A stretch of DNA of 64,000 nt. Source: Caulobacter sp. Root343. GTDB taxonomy: Bacteria; Pseudomonadota; Alphaproteobacteria; Caulobacterales; Caulobacteraceae. The position numbers were made by a program, and so were the translations under genes. The notes under the pieces are model-generated. The model saw nothing but the letters and a program-made list of their open reading frames with translations, was not told the origin of the DNA and searched no databases. This document shows positions 54,367 through 62,713 of this stretch, in pieces. Each line of letters opens with the position of its first letter. Position 1 is the first letter of the stretch. The stretch lies in the NCBI RefSeq assembly GCF_001425745.1, contig NZ_LMDF01000012.1:51527-115526 (forward strand), in the 5' to 3' direction.

Positions 54367-54882
54367 ATGCGTATCAAAGCTCTCCTCGCCCTGACCGCCG
54401 TCGCCGCCAGCTTGAGCGCCTGCGCGACGGCGACCCGTCTGGACGCCGCCGGCGACGTGCACGACCTGCTGGTCGCCATCCGCGACAACGACCGCGCCAC
54501 CTTCGACGCCCATGTCGACCGCCGCGCCCTGAAGGCGCAGGTCGAGGCGCGGCTGATGGACGAGGCGCGCCAGCGCGGCGGCTCGAGCAACGGCGTGATG
54601 GCCCTGGCCGCCCTGGCGGCGGGACCGCTGGCCGACGTGGCCGGCGAGGCCCTGATCCGTCCCGAGACCTTCCACGCCGCCGCCAACTACTATGGCTACA
54701 GCCCCGATCGTCCGATCCCGGGCCGGGTGGCGATCGCCAGCACGCTGCGTCCGGTCGGCGACGGCCGGGTCTGCGCGGCCAAGCGCGACGGCCCGTGCCT
54801 GCTGACCTTCTCGCGCGAAGGCGACCGCTGGCGGCTGTCGGGCTTCGATCCTCAAGCCGCGAACCTGCACCTGAAGCGATGA
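54367..54882 (+). CDS. DUF2939-like lipoprotein
   Basis: 171 aa with a lipoprotein signal MRIKALLALTAVAASLSAC (lipobox LSAC at residues 16-19). The domain starts DVHDLLVAIRDNDRATFDAHVDRRALKAQVEARLMDEA, resembling DUF2939, with a Cys pair near the end (VCAAKRDGPCLLTF). It overlaps the next gene by 4 bases (ATGA), so the two are likely translated together. Confidence 0.72.
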   Translation: MRIKALLALTAVAASLSACATATRLDAAGDVHDLLVAIRDNDRATFDAHVDRRALKAQVEARLMDEARQRGGSSNGVMALAALAAGPLADVAGEALIRPETFHAAANYYGYSPDRPIPGRVAIASTLRPVGDGRVCAAKRDGPCLLTFSREGDRWRLSGFDPQAANLHLKR

Positions 54883-55478
54883 AGACAGCCGTCTGGGGGG
54901 GCGCGGCCCTGTTGGCGACGAGCGTCGCCCTGTCTCCGTTGGCGGCCTCCGCCGCCCGGGCCGAGACGCGGATGTTCTCGTACGACCCGATCTCGCCGGA
55001 CGCCAAGCGGCTGACCGGCGCGGGCGTGACGATCCTGTTCAGTCAGGGCCTGCTGGGCCCCGGCCAGCCGATCAAGGTGCTGGCCACCGGCGTGCCGGCC
55101 GAGGCGCGGCTGAAGGACGGCCGTCAGAAGGATCTCGGTCCCGGCGGCCTGGCGGCCATGGATGGCGTCGACACCAACGTCTCGCTGTACGAGGTCGACA
55201 ACAAGCTGGCCCAGGGCAAGATCTATGTTCGCGCCTTCTGCCCGGGCTCGAGCCGGCTGTGGCTGTCGTTCAGCACCATCGCCATCCGCCGCGACCTGCG
55301 GATCCAGGCGTTCGGCGACGACCCGAAGGCGCAGGATCCCAAGGGTGGAGGGAAGGCCCGCCTCTGCGGCACGCTGGACTTCTCGTATCGCGGCGAGTGG
55401 CGACTGCCGAAAGGCCGCGCGCCCGACCCGATGTCGGACTGGACCGACAGCCCCCAGCACCCCGACACGACGAACTGA
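54879..55478 (+). CDS. Exported hypothetical protein
   Basis: 199 aa from the ATG at 54879 overlapping the stop of the preceding lipoprotein gene. MKTAVWGGAALLATSVALSPLAASAARAE is a Sec signal peptide. The mature part (TRMFSYDPISPDAKRLTGAGVTILFSQGLLGPGQPIKVLATGVPAEARL) has no transmembrane segment and two Cys (AFCPGSS, ARLCGTL) that may bond. I recognise no family. Periplasmic, paired with the DUF2939-like lipoprotein. Confidence 0.7.
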   Translation: MKTAVWGGAALLATSVALSPLAASAARAETRMFSYDPISPDAKRLTGAGVTILFSQGLLGPGQPIKVLATGVPAEARLKDGRQKDLGPGGLAAMDGVDTNVSLYEVDNKLAQGKIYVRAFCPGSSRLWLSFSTIAIRRDLRIQAFGDDPKAQDPKGGGKARLCGTLDFSYRGEWRLPKGRAPDPMSDWTDSPQHPDTTN

Positions 55479-55599
55479 AATCCGGGATCCTGAAATTTCC
55501 CGTCATTATTTTTGAGCCGCCGTGTCGCAACGGAAGGGTCTCGCGCGTCCTAGAGATGTAGCCGCGTTCGAACCGAACGTGGCCGACGGGAGACGCGCG

Positions 55600-55956
55600 A
55601 TGCGGTTCATGGTGCTGTTGAAGGTCGAGGCGGACGGCGGTCCGGAACCGACCGAGGCCGTGCGGGCCTATGATGTCGAACTGTCGCGCGCCGGGGTGGC
55701 CGACCGGGCCAAGCTCTCGGCGCGGGGCGCGCGGATGACGGCCGAGGCCCCGACCGACGGCCGGACCGTCGCCGGCTTCTGGGTGTTCGACGTCGATTCC
55801 CGCGAGGACGCCGCCGCCTGGGTGCGCCGCTGCCCCGCGCCGCGCGACGGCGCGGCCGAGATCGAGATCCGCCTGCTGATCGCGCCGGACGACATCGGCG
55901 AGCGCCCGACCCGAGGCAAGCCCCGCCCCGTCTGGGAGCGGGCGATGGCGTTCTAG
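55600..55956 (+). CDS. YCII-related (DGPF domain) protein
   Basis: 118 aa from the ATG at 55600 (GGGAG nine bases upstream). MRFMVLLKVEADGGPEPTEAVRAYDVELSRAGV and the later GFWVFDVDSREDAAAWVRRCPAP...EIEIRLL match the YCII/DGPF alpha-beta barrel family, often adjacent to ECF sigma factors. No sigma factor is present here, so the usual partner is missing. Convergent with the minus-strand membrane gene. Confidence 0.82.
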   Translation: MRFMVLLKVEADGGPEPTEAVRAYDVELSRAGVADRAKLSARGARMTAEAPTDGRTVAGFWVFDVDSREDAAAWVRRCPAPRDGAAEIEIRLLIAPDDIGERPTRGKPRPVWERAMAF

Positions 55957-55963
55957 CTCGGCC

Positions 55964-56299
55964 TCAGAGCAGCAGGCCTCGGACCAGCAGGAAGATCGCG
56001 AACACCATCATCGGCGCAGACCACACTTCCAGCGGCAGCGACATCAACCGATTGGGCGGGCGGTAGGTGAAGCGGAATTTCCAGAGGCGCGGTGGCGGCA
56101 GTTTGATAGGTCGGCGGTTGAGCTTGCTGCCGACGATCCAATTGACCACGGCGGCGATCGCCGCGCCAACGGCCCATAGCCAAGGCGCACGCTCGAAGAG
56201 CTGTTCTCCGAACGCCGCCGTCAGCACGGCGCCGAACACCCCGAACACCCCGATCAGGGTCAGCAGACCCATGAAGCCGCGACCGGTCCACCAAATCAT
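55964..56299 (-). CDS. Small hypothetical membrane protein
   Basis: 111 aa with transmembrane segments at about residues 9-30 (FMGLLTLIGVFGVFGAVLTAAF), 40-57 (LWAVGAAIAAVVNWIVG) and 93-110 (MMVFAIFLLVRGLLL). A basic, Pro-rich loop (KLNRRPIKLPPPRLWKFRF) joins the second and third. No family recognised. Convergent with the YCII-like gene. Confidence 0.62.
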   Translation of the reverse strand: MIWWTGRGFMGLLTLIGVFGVFGAVLTAAFGEQLFERAPWLWAVGAAIAAVVNWIVGSKLNRRPIKLPPPRLWKFRFTYRPPNRLMSLPLEVWSAPMMVFAIFLLVRGLLL

Positions 56300-56384
56300 C
56301 GACGACCCTTTCCCAAGGTTGAGCTTGTTGGATAGGCCATCGCTTGCCTTTCATGCAACCATGCGGCCGGATGAGGGGGCGACC

Positions 56385-57170
56385 ATGACCGACGATCCGC
56401 TGGCGGGGTTCACGCGCTTCGAGTTCGACGACGGGCGCTGGCGCCGCGAGGTCTTCCGCATCGGTTCAGGACCGGCGGTGATCGTCATCCACGAGGTTCC
56501 CGGCCTGCATCCGGGCGTGCTGGAGTTCGCCCGCGACCTGGCGGCGGCTGGCATGACCGCTTTTTGCCCCAGCCTGTTCGGCAAGCCCGGCAAGGCGGTG
56601 ACCCGCGGCTATGCGGTGGGCGAGATCCTCAAGAACATCTGCGTGCGGCGCGAGTTCAGCGTCTGGAACGGCGGCCGTTCCAGCCCGATCGTCGATTGGC
56701 TGCGCGCCCTGGCCCGCCAGGTCCACGCCGAGTGCGGCGGCAAGGGGGTCGGCGCGGTGGGCATGTGTTTCACCGGCGGCTTCGCCCTGGCGATGATGAC
56801 CGAGCCGGCCGTGGTGGCCCCGGTGCTATCCCAGCCTTCGCTGCCGTTGAACAAGGGCCAGGGGCTGGACTGCTCGGCCTCGGAACTGGCCTGCGCTAAG
56901 CGGCGGTTCAAGGACGAGGACCTGTCGCTGCTAGCCCTGCGTTTCACCTCCGACAAGCTGGTGCCCCATGCCCGCATCGCGCGGCTGAGGGCCGAGTTCG
57001 GCGACAGGGTCGAGGTTGTCGAACTGGACGACGAGGACGCCGCGCCGGGCGTGCCGATGTCCCCGCACTCCGTGCTGACACTGCACCTGCATCGCTCGGT
57101 CCCGGACAGCGGCAGCATGAAGGCGCGCGACAAGGTGATCGCGTTCTTTCGGGGAAGGGTCGGAGCCTAG
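56385..57170 (+). CDS. Dienelactone hydrolase family protein
   Basis: 261 aa from the ATG at 56385, preceded by GAGGGGG; an ATG 24 bases upstream is less well placed. Alpha/beta hydrolase with PAVIVIHEVPGLHP near residue 30, the nucleophile Cys in GAVGMCFTGGFAL (GxCxxG), and a late His in PHSVLTLHLH. The Cys nucleophile marks the dienelactone hydrolase type. No catechol-pathway genes are adjacent, so substrate is unknown. Confidence 0.87.
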   Translation: MTDDPLAGFTRFEFDDGRWRREVFRIGSGPAVIVIHEVPGLHPGVLEFARDLAAAGMTAFCPSLFGKPGKAVTRGYAVGEILKNICVRREFSVWNGGRSSPIVDWLRALARQVHAECGGKGVGAVGMCFTGGFALAMMTEPAVVAPVLSQPSLPLNKGQGLDCSASELACAKRRFKDEDLSLLALRFTSDKLVPHARIARLRAEFGDRVEVVELDDEDAAPGVPMSPHSVLTLHLHRSVPDSGSMKARDKVIAFFRGRVGA

Positions 57171-57174
57171 CGTC

Positions 57175-57332
57175 CCTCTCCCCTTGCGGGAGAGGGTGGC
57201 CGCCGAAGGCGGTCGGGGGAGGGGTTGAAGGCGAGGTCCGCCGCGACAGCGGATAGACAGGGCGCCCAGCCGACAGGATGATCGACCCCTCATCCGGCCC
57301 TTCGGGCCACCTTCTCCCGCAAGGGGAGAAGG
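57175..57332. repeat. Imperfect inverted repeat between DLH gene and rbfA
   Basis: CCCTCTCCCCTTGCGGGAGAGGG at the left is mirrored by CCTTCTCCCGCAAGGGGAGAAGG at the right, with GGCCGCCGAAGGCGG-type and CCGGCCCTTCGGGCC-type hairpins inside. It fills the gap and contains no gene. Similar in style to the array near 63.5 kb. Confidence 0.7.
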
Positions 57333-57439
57333 ATACCGGACTGGACTTCTACTGTTTGGAGGCCTAGACACCCCGCCTTCCGAATTTTCCCCGCGCACCG
57401 GCGTTCGATCCGCCGGCCGGGCCGCAAGGATACCGCGCC

Positions 57440-57919
57440 ATGAAGCGCAATACCGAGACCAAGAAGAGCGCCCCGACAGGGCCTTCGCAACGCCAGCTTC
57501 GCGCCGGCGAACTGATCCGCCACGCCCTGGTCGATGTCTTCCGCGAGGAAGGCCTGGCCGATCCGGTGTTGGTCAACGTCTCGATCACGGTTTCCGAAGT
57601 GCGGATGAGCCCGGACCTGCGCCACGCCGTCTGCTTCGTTGAACCGCTGGGCTCCGGCCTGAGGGGCGAGGCCGGCCGCAAGGACGAGGACATCGCCGAG
57701 GTCATCAAGGCTCTGAACCGGGGGGCGAGCTTCCTGCGCGGGCGCCTGGGCAAAGTAATCGACATGAAGTTCACGCCCGACCTGAAGTTCATCCACGACG
57801 AGAGCTTCGGCGCCGCGGCCCATATGGATCGCCTGTTCGACGATCCGCGCGTCCAGCAGGACACCGGCCGCCTGTCCGACGTTCTTGGCGAAGATGACGA
57901 TCTTGGGGACGAGGCCTAA
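57440..57919 (+). CDS. rbfA: Ribosome-binding factor A
   Basis: A 159-aa KH-fold protein: RQLRAGELIRHALVDVFREEGLADPVLVNVSITVSEVRMSPDLRHAVCFVEPL, the RbfA core, and FTPDLKFIHDESFGAAAHMDRLF. Assists late 30S maturation. The C-terminal tail is acidic. First gene of rbfA-truB-rpsO; 3 bases before truB. Confidence 0.95.
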   Translation: MKRNTETKKSAPTGPSQRQLRAGELIRHALVDVFREEGLADPVLVNVSITVSEVRMSPDLRHAVCFVEPLGSGLRGEAGRKDEDIAEVIKALNRGASFLRGRLGKVIDMKFTPDLKFIHDESFGAAAHMDRLFDDPRVQQDTGRLSDVLGEDDDLGDEA

Positions 57920-57922
57920 GGC

Positions 57923-58855
57923 ATGGCCCGCCGCAAGAAGGGCGACGCGGTCTCCGGCTGGCTGTGCCTGGACAAGCCCTATGACCTGACCTCGACCACG
58001 GCCGTCAGCCGCGTGCGCCGGGCGTTCAACGCCCAGAAGGGCGGCCACGCCGGCACGCTGGACCCGCTGGCCACCGGCATCCTGCCGATCGCCCTGGGCG
58101 AGGCGACCAAGACCGTCCCGTTCCTGATGGACGCCGACAAGGCCTATCGCTTCACCATCGCCTGGGGCCGCGACACCACCACCCTGGACCGCGAGGGCGA
58201 GACGACCGCGACCTCGAACGTGCGGCCGACCCGCGAGCAGGTCGAGGCTATCCTGTCGGGCTTCATCGGCGAGGTCGACCAGATCCCGCCGAACTTCTCG
58301 GCCATCAAGGTCGACGGCGAGCGCGCCTATGACCTGGCCCGCGACGGGGTCGAGTTCGAGCTGCCGACCCGCAAGGTCAATATCCATGCGCTGCGTGTGA
58401 CCGAGGCCCCTGACGCCGACCACGTCACCCTGGAGATGGAATGCGGCAAGGGCACCTATGTCCGGGCCGTGGTCCGGGATCTCGCCAAGACGCTCGGAAC
58501 CTGTGGCCACGTCGCCGAGCTGCGCCGGACGCGGGTGGGCGGCTTTGACGAGGCGTCGGCGATATCGCTGGAAACCCTCGAGAATTTGAGCTATGAGGCC
58601 CGGCTGTCGGAGGCGTTGCTTCCGGTCGAGACCGCGCTGGACGACATCCCGGCGTTGGCCGTGACCGACGAAGACGCCTTCCGGCTTGCACAGGGACGCG
58701 CCATCGTCCTGCTTCCAAGGCAGGTTGAAACGCTGAAAGCCGAGCTCACGCCCGGCGATCGCACCGTTTCCGCCATGTCCGGAGACAGGTTGGTGGCCCT
58801 GTGCGAGATGCGCGCCGGAAAGCTCAATCCGGTGCGGGTCTTCCAACTCACCTGA
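57923..58855 (+). CDS. truB: tRNA pseudouridine-55 synthase TruB
   Basis: 310 aa. GWLCLDKPYDLTSTTAVSRVRR, then the catalytic block GGHAGTLDPLATGILPIALGEATK with the nucleophile Asp, and DQIPPNFSAIKVDGERAYDLAR. A short PUA-like C-terminal domain follows. It makes pseudouridine 55 in the T loop of tRNA. rpsO starts 14 bases downstream. Confidence 0.96.
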   Translation: MARRKKGDAVSGWLCLDKPYDLTSTTAVSRVRRAFNAQKGGHAGTLDPLATGILPIALGEATKTVPFLMDADKAYRFTIAWGRDTTTLDREGETTATSNVRPTREQVEAILSGFIGEVDQIPPNFSAIKVDGERAYDLARDGVEFELPTRKVNIHALRVTEAPDADHVTLEMECGKGTYVRAVVRDLAKTLGTCGHVAELRRTRVGGFDEASAISLETLENLSYEARLSEALLPVETALDDIPALAVTDEDAFRLAQGRAIVLLPRQVETLKAELTPGDRTVSAMSGDRLVALCEMRAGKLNPVRVFQLT

Positions 58856-58869
58856 GCGGAGACAACCCG

Positions 58870-59139
58870 ATGTCGATCACCATCGAGCGCAAATCCGCGC
58901 TCATCGCCGAACACGCCCGCACGCAAGGCGACACCGGCAGCGCTGAAGTCCAGGTCGCGATCCTCTCGGAACGCATCTCGAACCTGACCGAGCACTTCAA
59001 GACGCACAAGAAGGACAACCACAGCCGTCGTGGCCTGCTGAAGCTGGTTTCCCAGCGTCGCCGGCTCCTCGACCACCTGAAGAAGTCCGACGTCGCCCGT
59101 TACCAGTCCCTGATCGAAAAGCTGGGCCTGCGTCGCTAA
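58870..59139 (+). CDS. rpsO: 30S ribosomal protein S15
   Basis: 89 aa from the ATG at 58870, the classical S15 length. MSITIERKSALIAEHARTQGDTGSAEVQVAILSERI and HKKDNHSRRGLLKLVSQRRRLLDHLKK are S15 signatures. Binds 16S rRNA early in 30S assembly. The order rpsO-pnp is widely kept in proteobacteria. Confidence 0.98.
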   Translation: MSITIERKSALIAEHARTQGDTGSAEVQVAILSERISNLTEHFKTHKKDNHSRRGLLKLVSQRRRLLDHLKKSDVARYQSLIEKLGLRR

Positions 59140-59146
59140 GGCATAA

Positions 59147-59180
59147 GATCCGCCGCTCCGCGCAAGCAGGGCGGCGGATC
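59147..59180 (+). other. Stem-loop after rpsO
   Basis: GATCCGCCGC and GCGGCGGATC, perfect 10-bp stem, with an A/T-containing tail (GCATATTT). It is 7 bases after the rpsO stop and acts like a leaky terminator or processing site between rpsO and pnp. Confidence 0.6.
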
Positions 59181-59236
59181 GCATATTTGGAACCAGACGT
59201 CCCGCGACAGGCCGGGGCGTCGCGAAGGTTCAAAAG

Positions 59237-59266
59237 CGGCTCGCCCTGATCTTTTCAGGCGAACCG
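59237..59266 (+). other. Hairpin in the pnp leader
   Basis: TCGCC-CTGA and TCAG-GCGA arms with a TCTTT loop in the 274-base rpsO-pnp gap. In E. coli the pnp leader hairpin is cut by RNase III for autocontrol; similar use here is inference. Confidence 0.45.
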
Positions 59267-59413
59267 TTCGTCCGTCCGAGGGTTCACGTCCTCAAACCCG
59301 CCTGTCGAACTGGATGAGGATCATCGGGCCGGCTCCAAACAGCTCTTCAAGCTAGGCCGTCCGCCCCTGTCCGCCCCGATGGGAATCCGCCCGCGGGAAC
59401 CGAAAGAAGAAAA

Positions 59414-61564
59414 ATGTTCGATATCAAGCGCAAGACGATCGAGTGGGGCGGCAAGACGCTGGTCCTCGAAACCGGGCGCATCGCCCGTCAAGCCGACGGC
59501 GCCGTCCTGGCCACCATGGGCGAAACCGTCGTCCTGGCCACCGCCGTGTTCGCCAAGAAGGCCAAGCCCGGCCAAGACTTCTTCCCGCTGACGGTCAACT
59601 ATCAAGAAAAGACCTTCGCGGCCGGCAAGATCCCCGGCGGCTTCTTCAAGCGTGAAGGCCGTCCGTCGGAAAAGGAGACCCTGGTCTCCCGCCTGATCGA
59701 CCGTCCGATCCGCCCGCTGTTCGTCAAGGGCTTCAAGAACGAAGTCCAGGTCGTCGTCACCGTGCTGCAGCACGACCTCGAGAACGATCCCGACATCCTG
59801 GGCATGGTCGCCGCCTCGGCGGCCCTGGTCCTGTCGGGCGCCCCGTTCATGGGCCCGATCGGCGCCGCGCGCGTCGGCTACATCGATGGCGGCTACGTGC
59901 TGAACCCGACGCTCGACGAGCTGAAGGAAAGCAAGATGGACCTGGTCGTGGCCGGCACCGCCGACGCCGTGATGATGGTCGAGAGCGAAATCCAAGAGCT
60001 CTCGGAAGAGATCGTGCTGGGCGGCGTCAACTTCGCCCACAAGGAAATGCAGACGGTGATCGACGCGATCATCGACCTGGCCGAGCACGCCGCCAAGGAG
60101 CCGTTCGACTTCCAGCCGGAAGACACCGACGCCCTGAAGGCCGAAGTGAAGAAGGCCGTCGGCAAGGATCTGGCCAACGCCTACAAGATCCAAGGCAAGG
60201 CCGACCGCGTCGCCGCCCTCGGCGCCGCCAAGACCAAGGCCATCGAGACCTTCGCCAAGAGCGACACCAACCCGGCCGGCATCGACCCGCTGAAGCTGGT
60301 CTCGGTCTTCAAGGAACTGGAAGCGGACATCGTCCGTCGCTCGATCCTCGACACCGGCATCCGCATCGACGGCCGCACCGTCGACAAGGTCCGTCCGATC
60401 CTGGGTGAAGTCGGCATCCTGCCGCGCACCCACGGCTCGGCCCTGTTCACCCGCGGCGAGACCCAGGCGATCGTGGTCGCCACCCTGGGCACCGGCGATG
60501 ACGAGCAGTTCATCGACGCCCTGGAAGGCACCTACAAGGAATCCTTCCTGCTGCACTACAACTTCCCTCCCTACAGCGTCGGTGAAACCGGCCGTATGGG
60601 CAGCCCGGGCCGCCGCGAAATCGGCCACGGCAAGCTGGCCTGGCGCGCCCTGCGCCCGATGCTGCCGGCCAAGGAAGACTTCCCCTACACGATCCGCCTG
60701 GTCTCGGAGATCACCGAGTCGAACGGTTCGTCCTCGATGGCCACGGTCTGCGGTTCGTCGCTGGCCATGATGGACGCCGGCGTGCCGCTGATCCGTCCGG
60801 TCTCGGGCATCGCCATGGGCCTGATCCTGGAAAAGGACGGCTTCGCGGTTCTGTCGGACATCCTGGGCGACGAAGATCACCTGGGCGACATGGACTTCAA
60901 GGTGGCCGGCACCAGCGAAGGCCTGACCTCGCTGCAGATGGACATCAAGATCGCCGGCATCACCCCGGAGATCATGAAGCAGGCCCTGGCCCAGGCTCAC
61001 GAAGGTCGCGCCCACATCCTGGGCGAGATGAACAAGGCCATGGACGCCCCGCGTGAAGACGTCGGCGACTACGCCCCGAAGATCGAGACCATCACCATCC
61101 CGACCGACAAGATCCGTGAAGTGATCGGCTCGGGCGGCAAGGTGATCCGCGAGATCGTCGCCACCACCGGCGCCAAGGTCGACATCAACGACGAAGGCAC
61201 CGTGAAGGTCTCGGCCTCGGACGGCGCCAAGATCAAGGCCGCGATCGACTGGATCAAGTCGATCACCGACGAAGCCGAAGTGGGCAAGATCTACGACGGC
61301 AAGGTCGTGAAGGTCGTCGATTTCGGCGCCTTCGTGAACTTCTTCGGCGCCAAGGACGGCCTCGTCCACGTCAGCCAGATCAGCAACGAACGCGTCGCCA
61401 AGCCGTCGGACGTGCTGAAGGAAGGCCAAGCCGTGAAGGTCAAGCTCCTGGGCTTCGACGACCGCGGCAAGACCAAGCTGTCGATGAAGGTCGTCGACCA
61501 GGAAACTGGCGAAGACCTGTCGAAGAAGGCCGAACTGGCACCGGAAGACGCCGTCAACACCTGA
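59414..61564 (+). CDS. pnp: Polyribonucleotide nucleotidyltransferase (PNPase)
   Basis: 716 aa. Two RNase PH domains (residues about 10-225 and 310-540, with the active-site block SVGETGRMGSPGRREIGHGKLAWRAL and SDILGDEDHLGDMDFKVAGT), joined by an alpha-helical linker. KH domain (IREVIGSGGKVIREIVATTGAKV, about residue 560) and S1 domain (GKIYDGKVVKVVDFGAFVNFFGAKDGLVHVSQI) follow. It degrades RNA 3' to 5' by phosphorolysis and joins the degradosome. Terminator follows. Confidence 0.98.
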   Translation: MFDIKRKTIEWGGKTLVLETGRIARQADGAVLATMGETVVLATAVFAKKAKPGQDFFPLTVNYQEKTFAAGKIPGGFFKREGRPSEKETLVSRLIDRPIRPLFVKGFKNEVQVVVTVLQHDLENDPDILGMVAASAALVLSGAPFMGPIGAARVGYIDGGYVLNPTLDELKESKMDLVVAGTADAVMMVESEIQELSEEIVLGGVNFAHKEMQTVIDAIIDLAEHAAKEPFDFQPEDTDALKAEVKKAVGKDLANAYKIQGKADRVAALGAAKTKAIETFAKSDTNPAGIDPLKLVSVFKELEADIVRRSILDTGIRIDGRTVDKVRPILGEVGILPRTHGSALFTRGETQAIVVATLGTGDDEQFIDALEGTYKESFLLHYNFPPYSVGETGRMGSPGRREIGHGKLAWRALRPMLPAKEDFPYTIRLVSEITESNGSSSMATVCGSSLAMMDAGVPLIRPVSGIAMGLILEKDGFAVLSDILGDEDHLGDMDFKVAGTSEGLTSLQMDIKIAGITPEIMKQALAQAHEGRAHILGEMNKAMDAPREDVGDYAPKIETITIPTDKIREVIGSGGKVIREIVATTGAKVDINDEGTVKVSASDGAKIKAAIDWIKSITDEAEVGKIYDGKVVKVVDFGAFVNFFGAKDGLVHVSQISNERVAKPSDVLKEGQAVKVKLLGFDDRGKTKLSMKVVDQETGEDLSKKAELAPEDAVNT

Positions 61565-61599
61565 GGGTGAACGGCTCTCCGAAGTGAGAGGTTAGCGAG

Positions 61600-61629
61600 C
61601 GGGCGGTTCCGAAAGGGACCGCCCGTTTT
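61600..61629 (+). terminator. Rho-independent terminator of pnp
   Basis: CGGGCGGTTCC and GGGACCGCCCG (one G-T pair) with a GAAA loop, then TTTTGCGTTT. Confidence 0.88.
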
Positions 61630-61692
61630 GCGTTTGGGCTTGCCGAAGTTCCCTTTTTGTTCCATCATGGGTTGTGGAATGGAGAGCAGGCG

Positions 61693-61944
61693 ATGGCCGA
61701 CCATGTCGTGCAATGCGGCGGCTGCCGCGTCGATGTCCAGGTGGTGCGGAACGGGAATGGCGAGGTCGTACGCTGTCCCGCCTGCGCCAGGACCGCGCCC
61801 AAGGACGAGGCGATCCGCACGGCGAGGAGCGCCTTGATCGACATCGTCATGCGCGACCTCGACGAGACCCTGCGAGAGATCGTCCGCGCCAGCCCGACCC
61901 TCGGCTACCAGCCGGCCCAGCGGTACGACTGGGTGCTTGGCTAG
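61693..61944 (+). CDS. Small zinc-ribbon-like hypothetical protein
   Basis: 83 aa from the ATG at 61693 (GGAG upstream). Two CxxC pairs (VQCGGCRVDVQVV and VVRCPACARTAPKDE) at residues 7-37 make a compact zinc ribbon. The rest (LIDIVMRDLDETLREIVRASPTLGYQPAQRYDW) is helical. Family not recognised; single gene between the pnp terminator and RNase T2. Confidence 0.68.
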   Translation: MADHVVQCGGCRVDVQVVRNGNGEVVRCPACARTAPKDEAIRTARSALIDIVMRDLDETLREIVRASPTLGYQPAQRYDWVLG

Positions 61945-61954
61945 GGTCTGGTGA

Positions 61955-62653
61955 TCACCCCTTCGGCGTCACCCGCACCACCGCCGTGTCCGGCGCGCCG
62001 TTGCCGCCGCGGCAGGCGGTGAGCTTGAACTTCAGGTCCATGCAGACCCAGACCTCGGTCAGGCGGCCTTCCTTGACGCGGACATTGAGGCCATCGGCGG
62101 TCATGCCGCGGTTGCGCTTGAGGAAGGCGTGGCGGATTTCGCCGGCGGTCATCGTCTCGCCGGGGCCGGGCTTCAGCTCGGGGACGTTAAGACCCTTGCG
62201 GACCTGGCGGGCCTTCTTGAAATAAGCCTCGGGCGTATCCCACTGGCAAGTCCCGTGCGCCTGCCACTCGTGCTGCAGCAGCCACGGCGAGGGGGTCATG
62301 CACAGATTGGCCTTCACCGTCGCCGGGCTCATCGGCGGGCTGGGCTTGCAGTAGCGCGGATGCACCCGGTCCGGGCCGTTGGGCCACAGGCCATGGACCG
62401 TGAAGCCGAAGCGGTTGTCGCGGCACTGGATGGTCTTGTCCGACTCCGGGATGCCGGCGCGGCAGGCCTCGGGCGACCAGAACAGGGCCAGCAGATAGGC
62501 GGCGGTCGGGACGTCGGTATGGATCTCGTTGGCCGGCGGGATCTCGGCCGCGGCCGGCGTCACCGTCGGCGGAACCGCGCAGGTCTTCAGGCTTGAGGCC
62601 TGGGCGGCGCTTGCGAGCGCCAGGACGGCGGCGGCGGCGAGGGCGGTCTTCAT
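61955..62653 (-). CDS. Secreted RNase T2 family ribonuclease
   Basis: 232 aa from the ATG at 62653, which gives the signal peptide MKTALAAAAVLALASAAQA. Both active-site segments are intact: CAS I FTVHGLWPN and CAS II LLQHEWQAHGTCQW, with the two catalytic His and the Glu. Several Cys suit disulfides. It degrades RNA in the periplasm or outside the cell, perhaps for phosphate or nucleoside scavenging. Codes on the minus strand, convergent with the zinc-ribbon gene. Confidence 0.92.
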   Translation of the reverse strand: MKTALAAAAVLALASAAQASSLKTCAVPPTVTPAAAEIPPANEIHTDVPTAAYLLALFWSPEACRAGIPESDKTIQCRDNRFGFTVHGLWPNGPDRVHPRYCKPSPPMSPATVKANLCMTPSPWLLQHEWQAHGTCQWDTPEAYFKKARQVRKGLNVPELKPGPGETMTAGEIRHAFLKRNRGMTADGLNVRVKEGRLTEVWVCMDLKFKLTACRGGNGAPDTAVVRVTPKG

Positions 62654-62713
62654 CAACAACTCCAAACTGCGGCGCGGATAGGGACCCGCGCCGCGTCCGG
62701 CGTCAAGCAAGGC

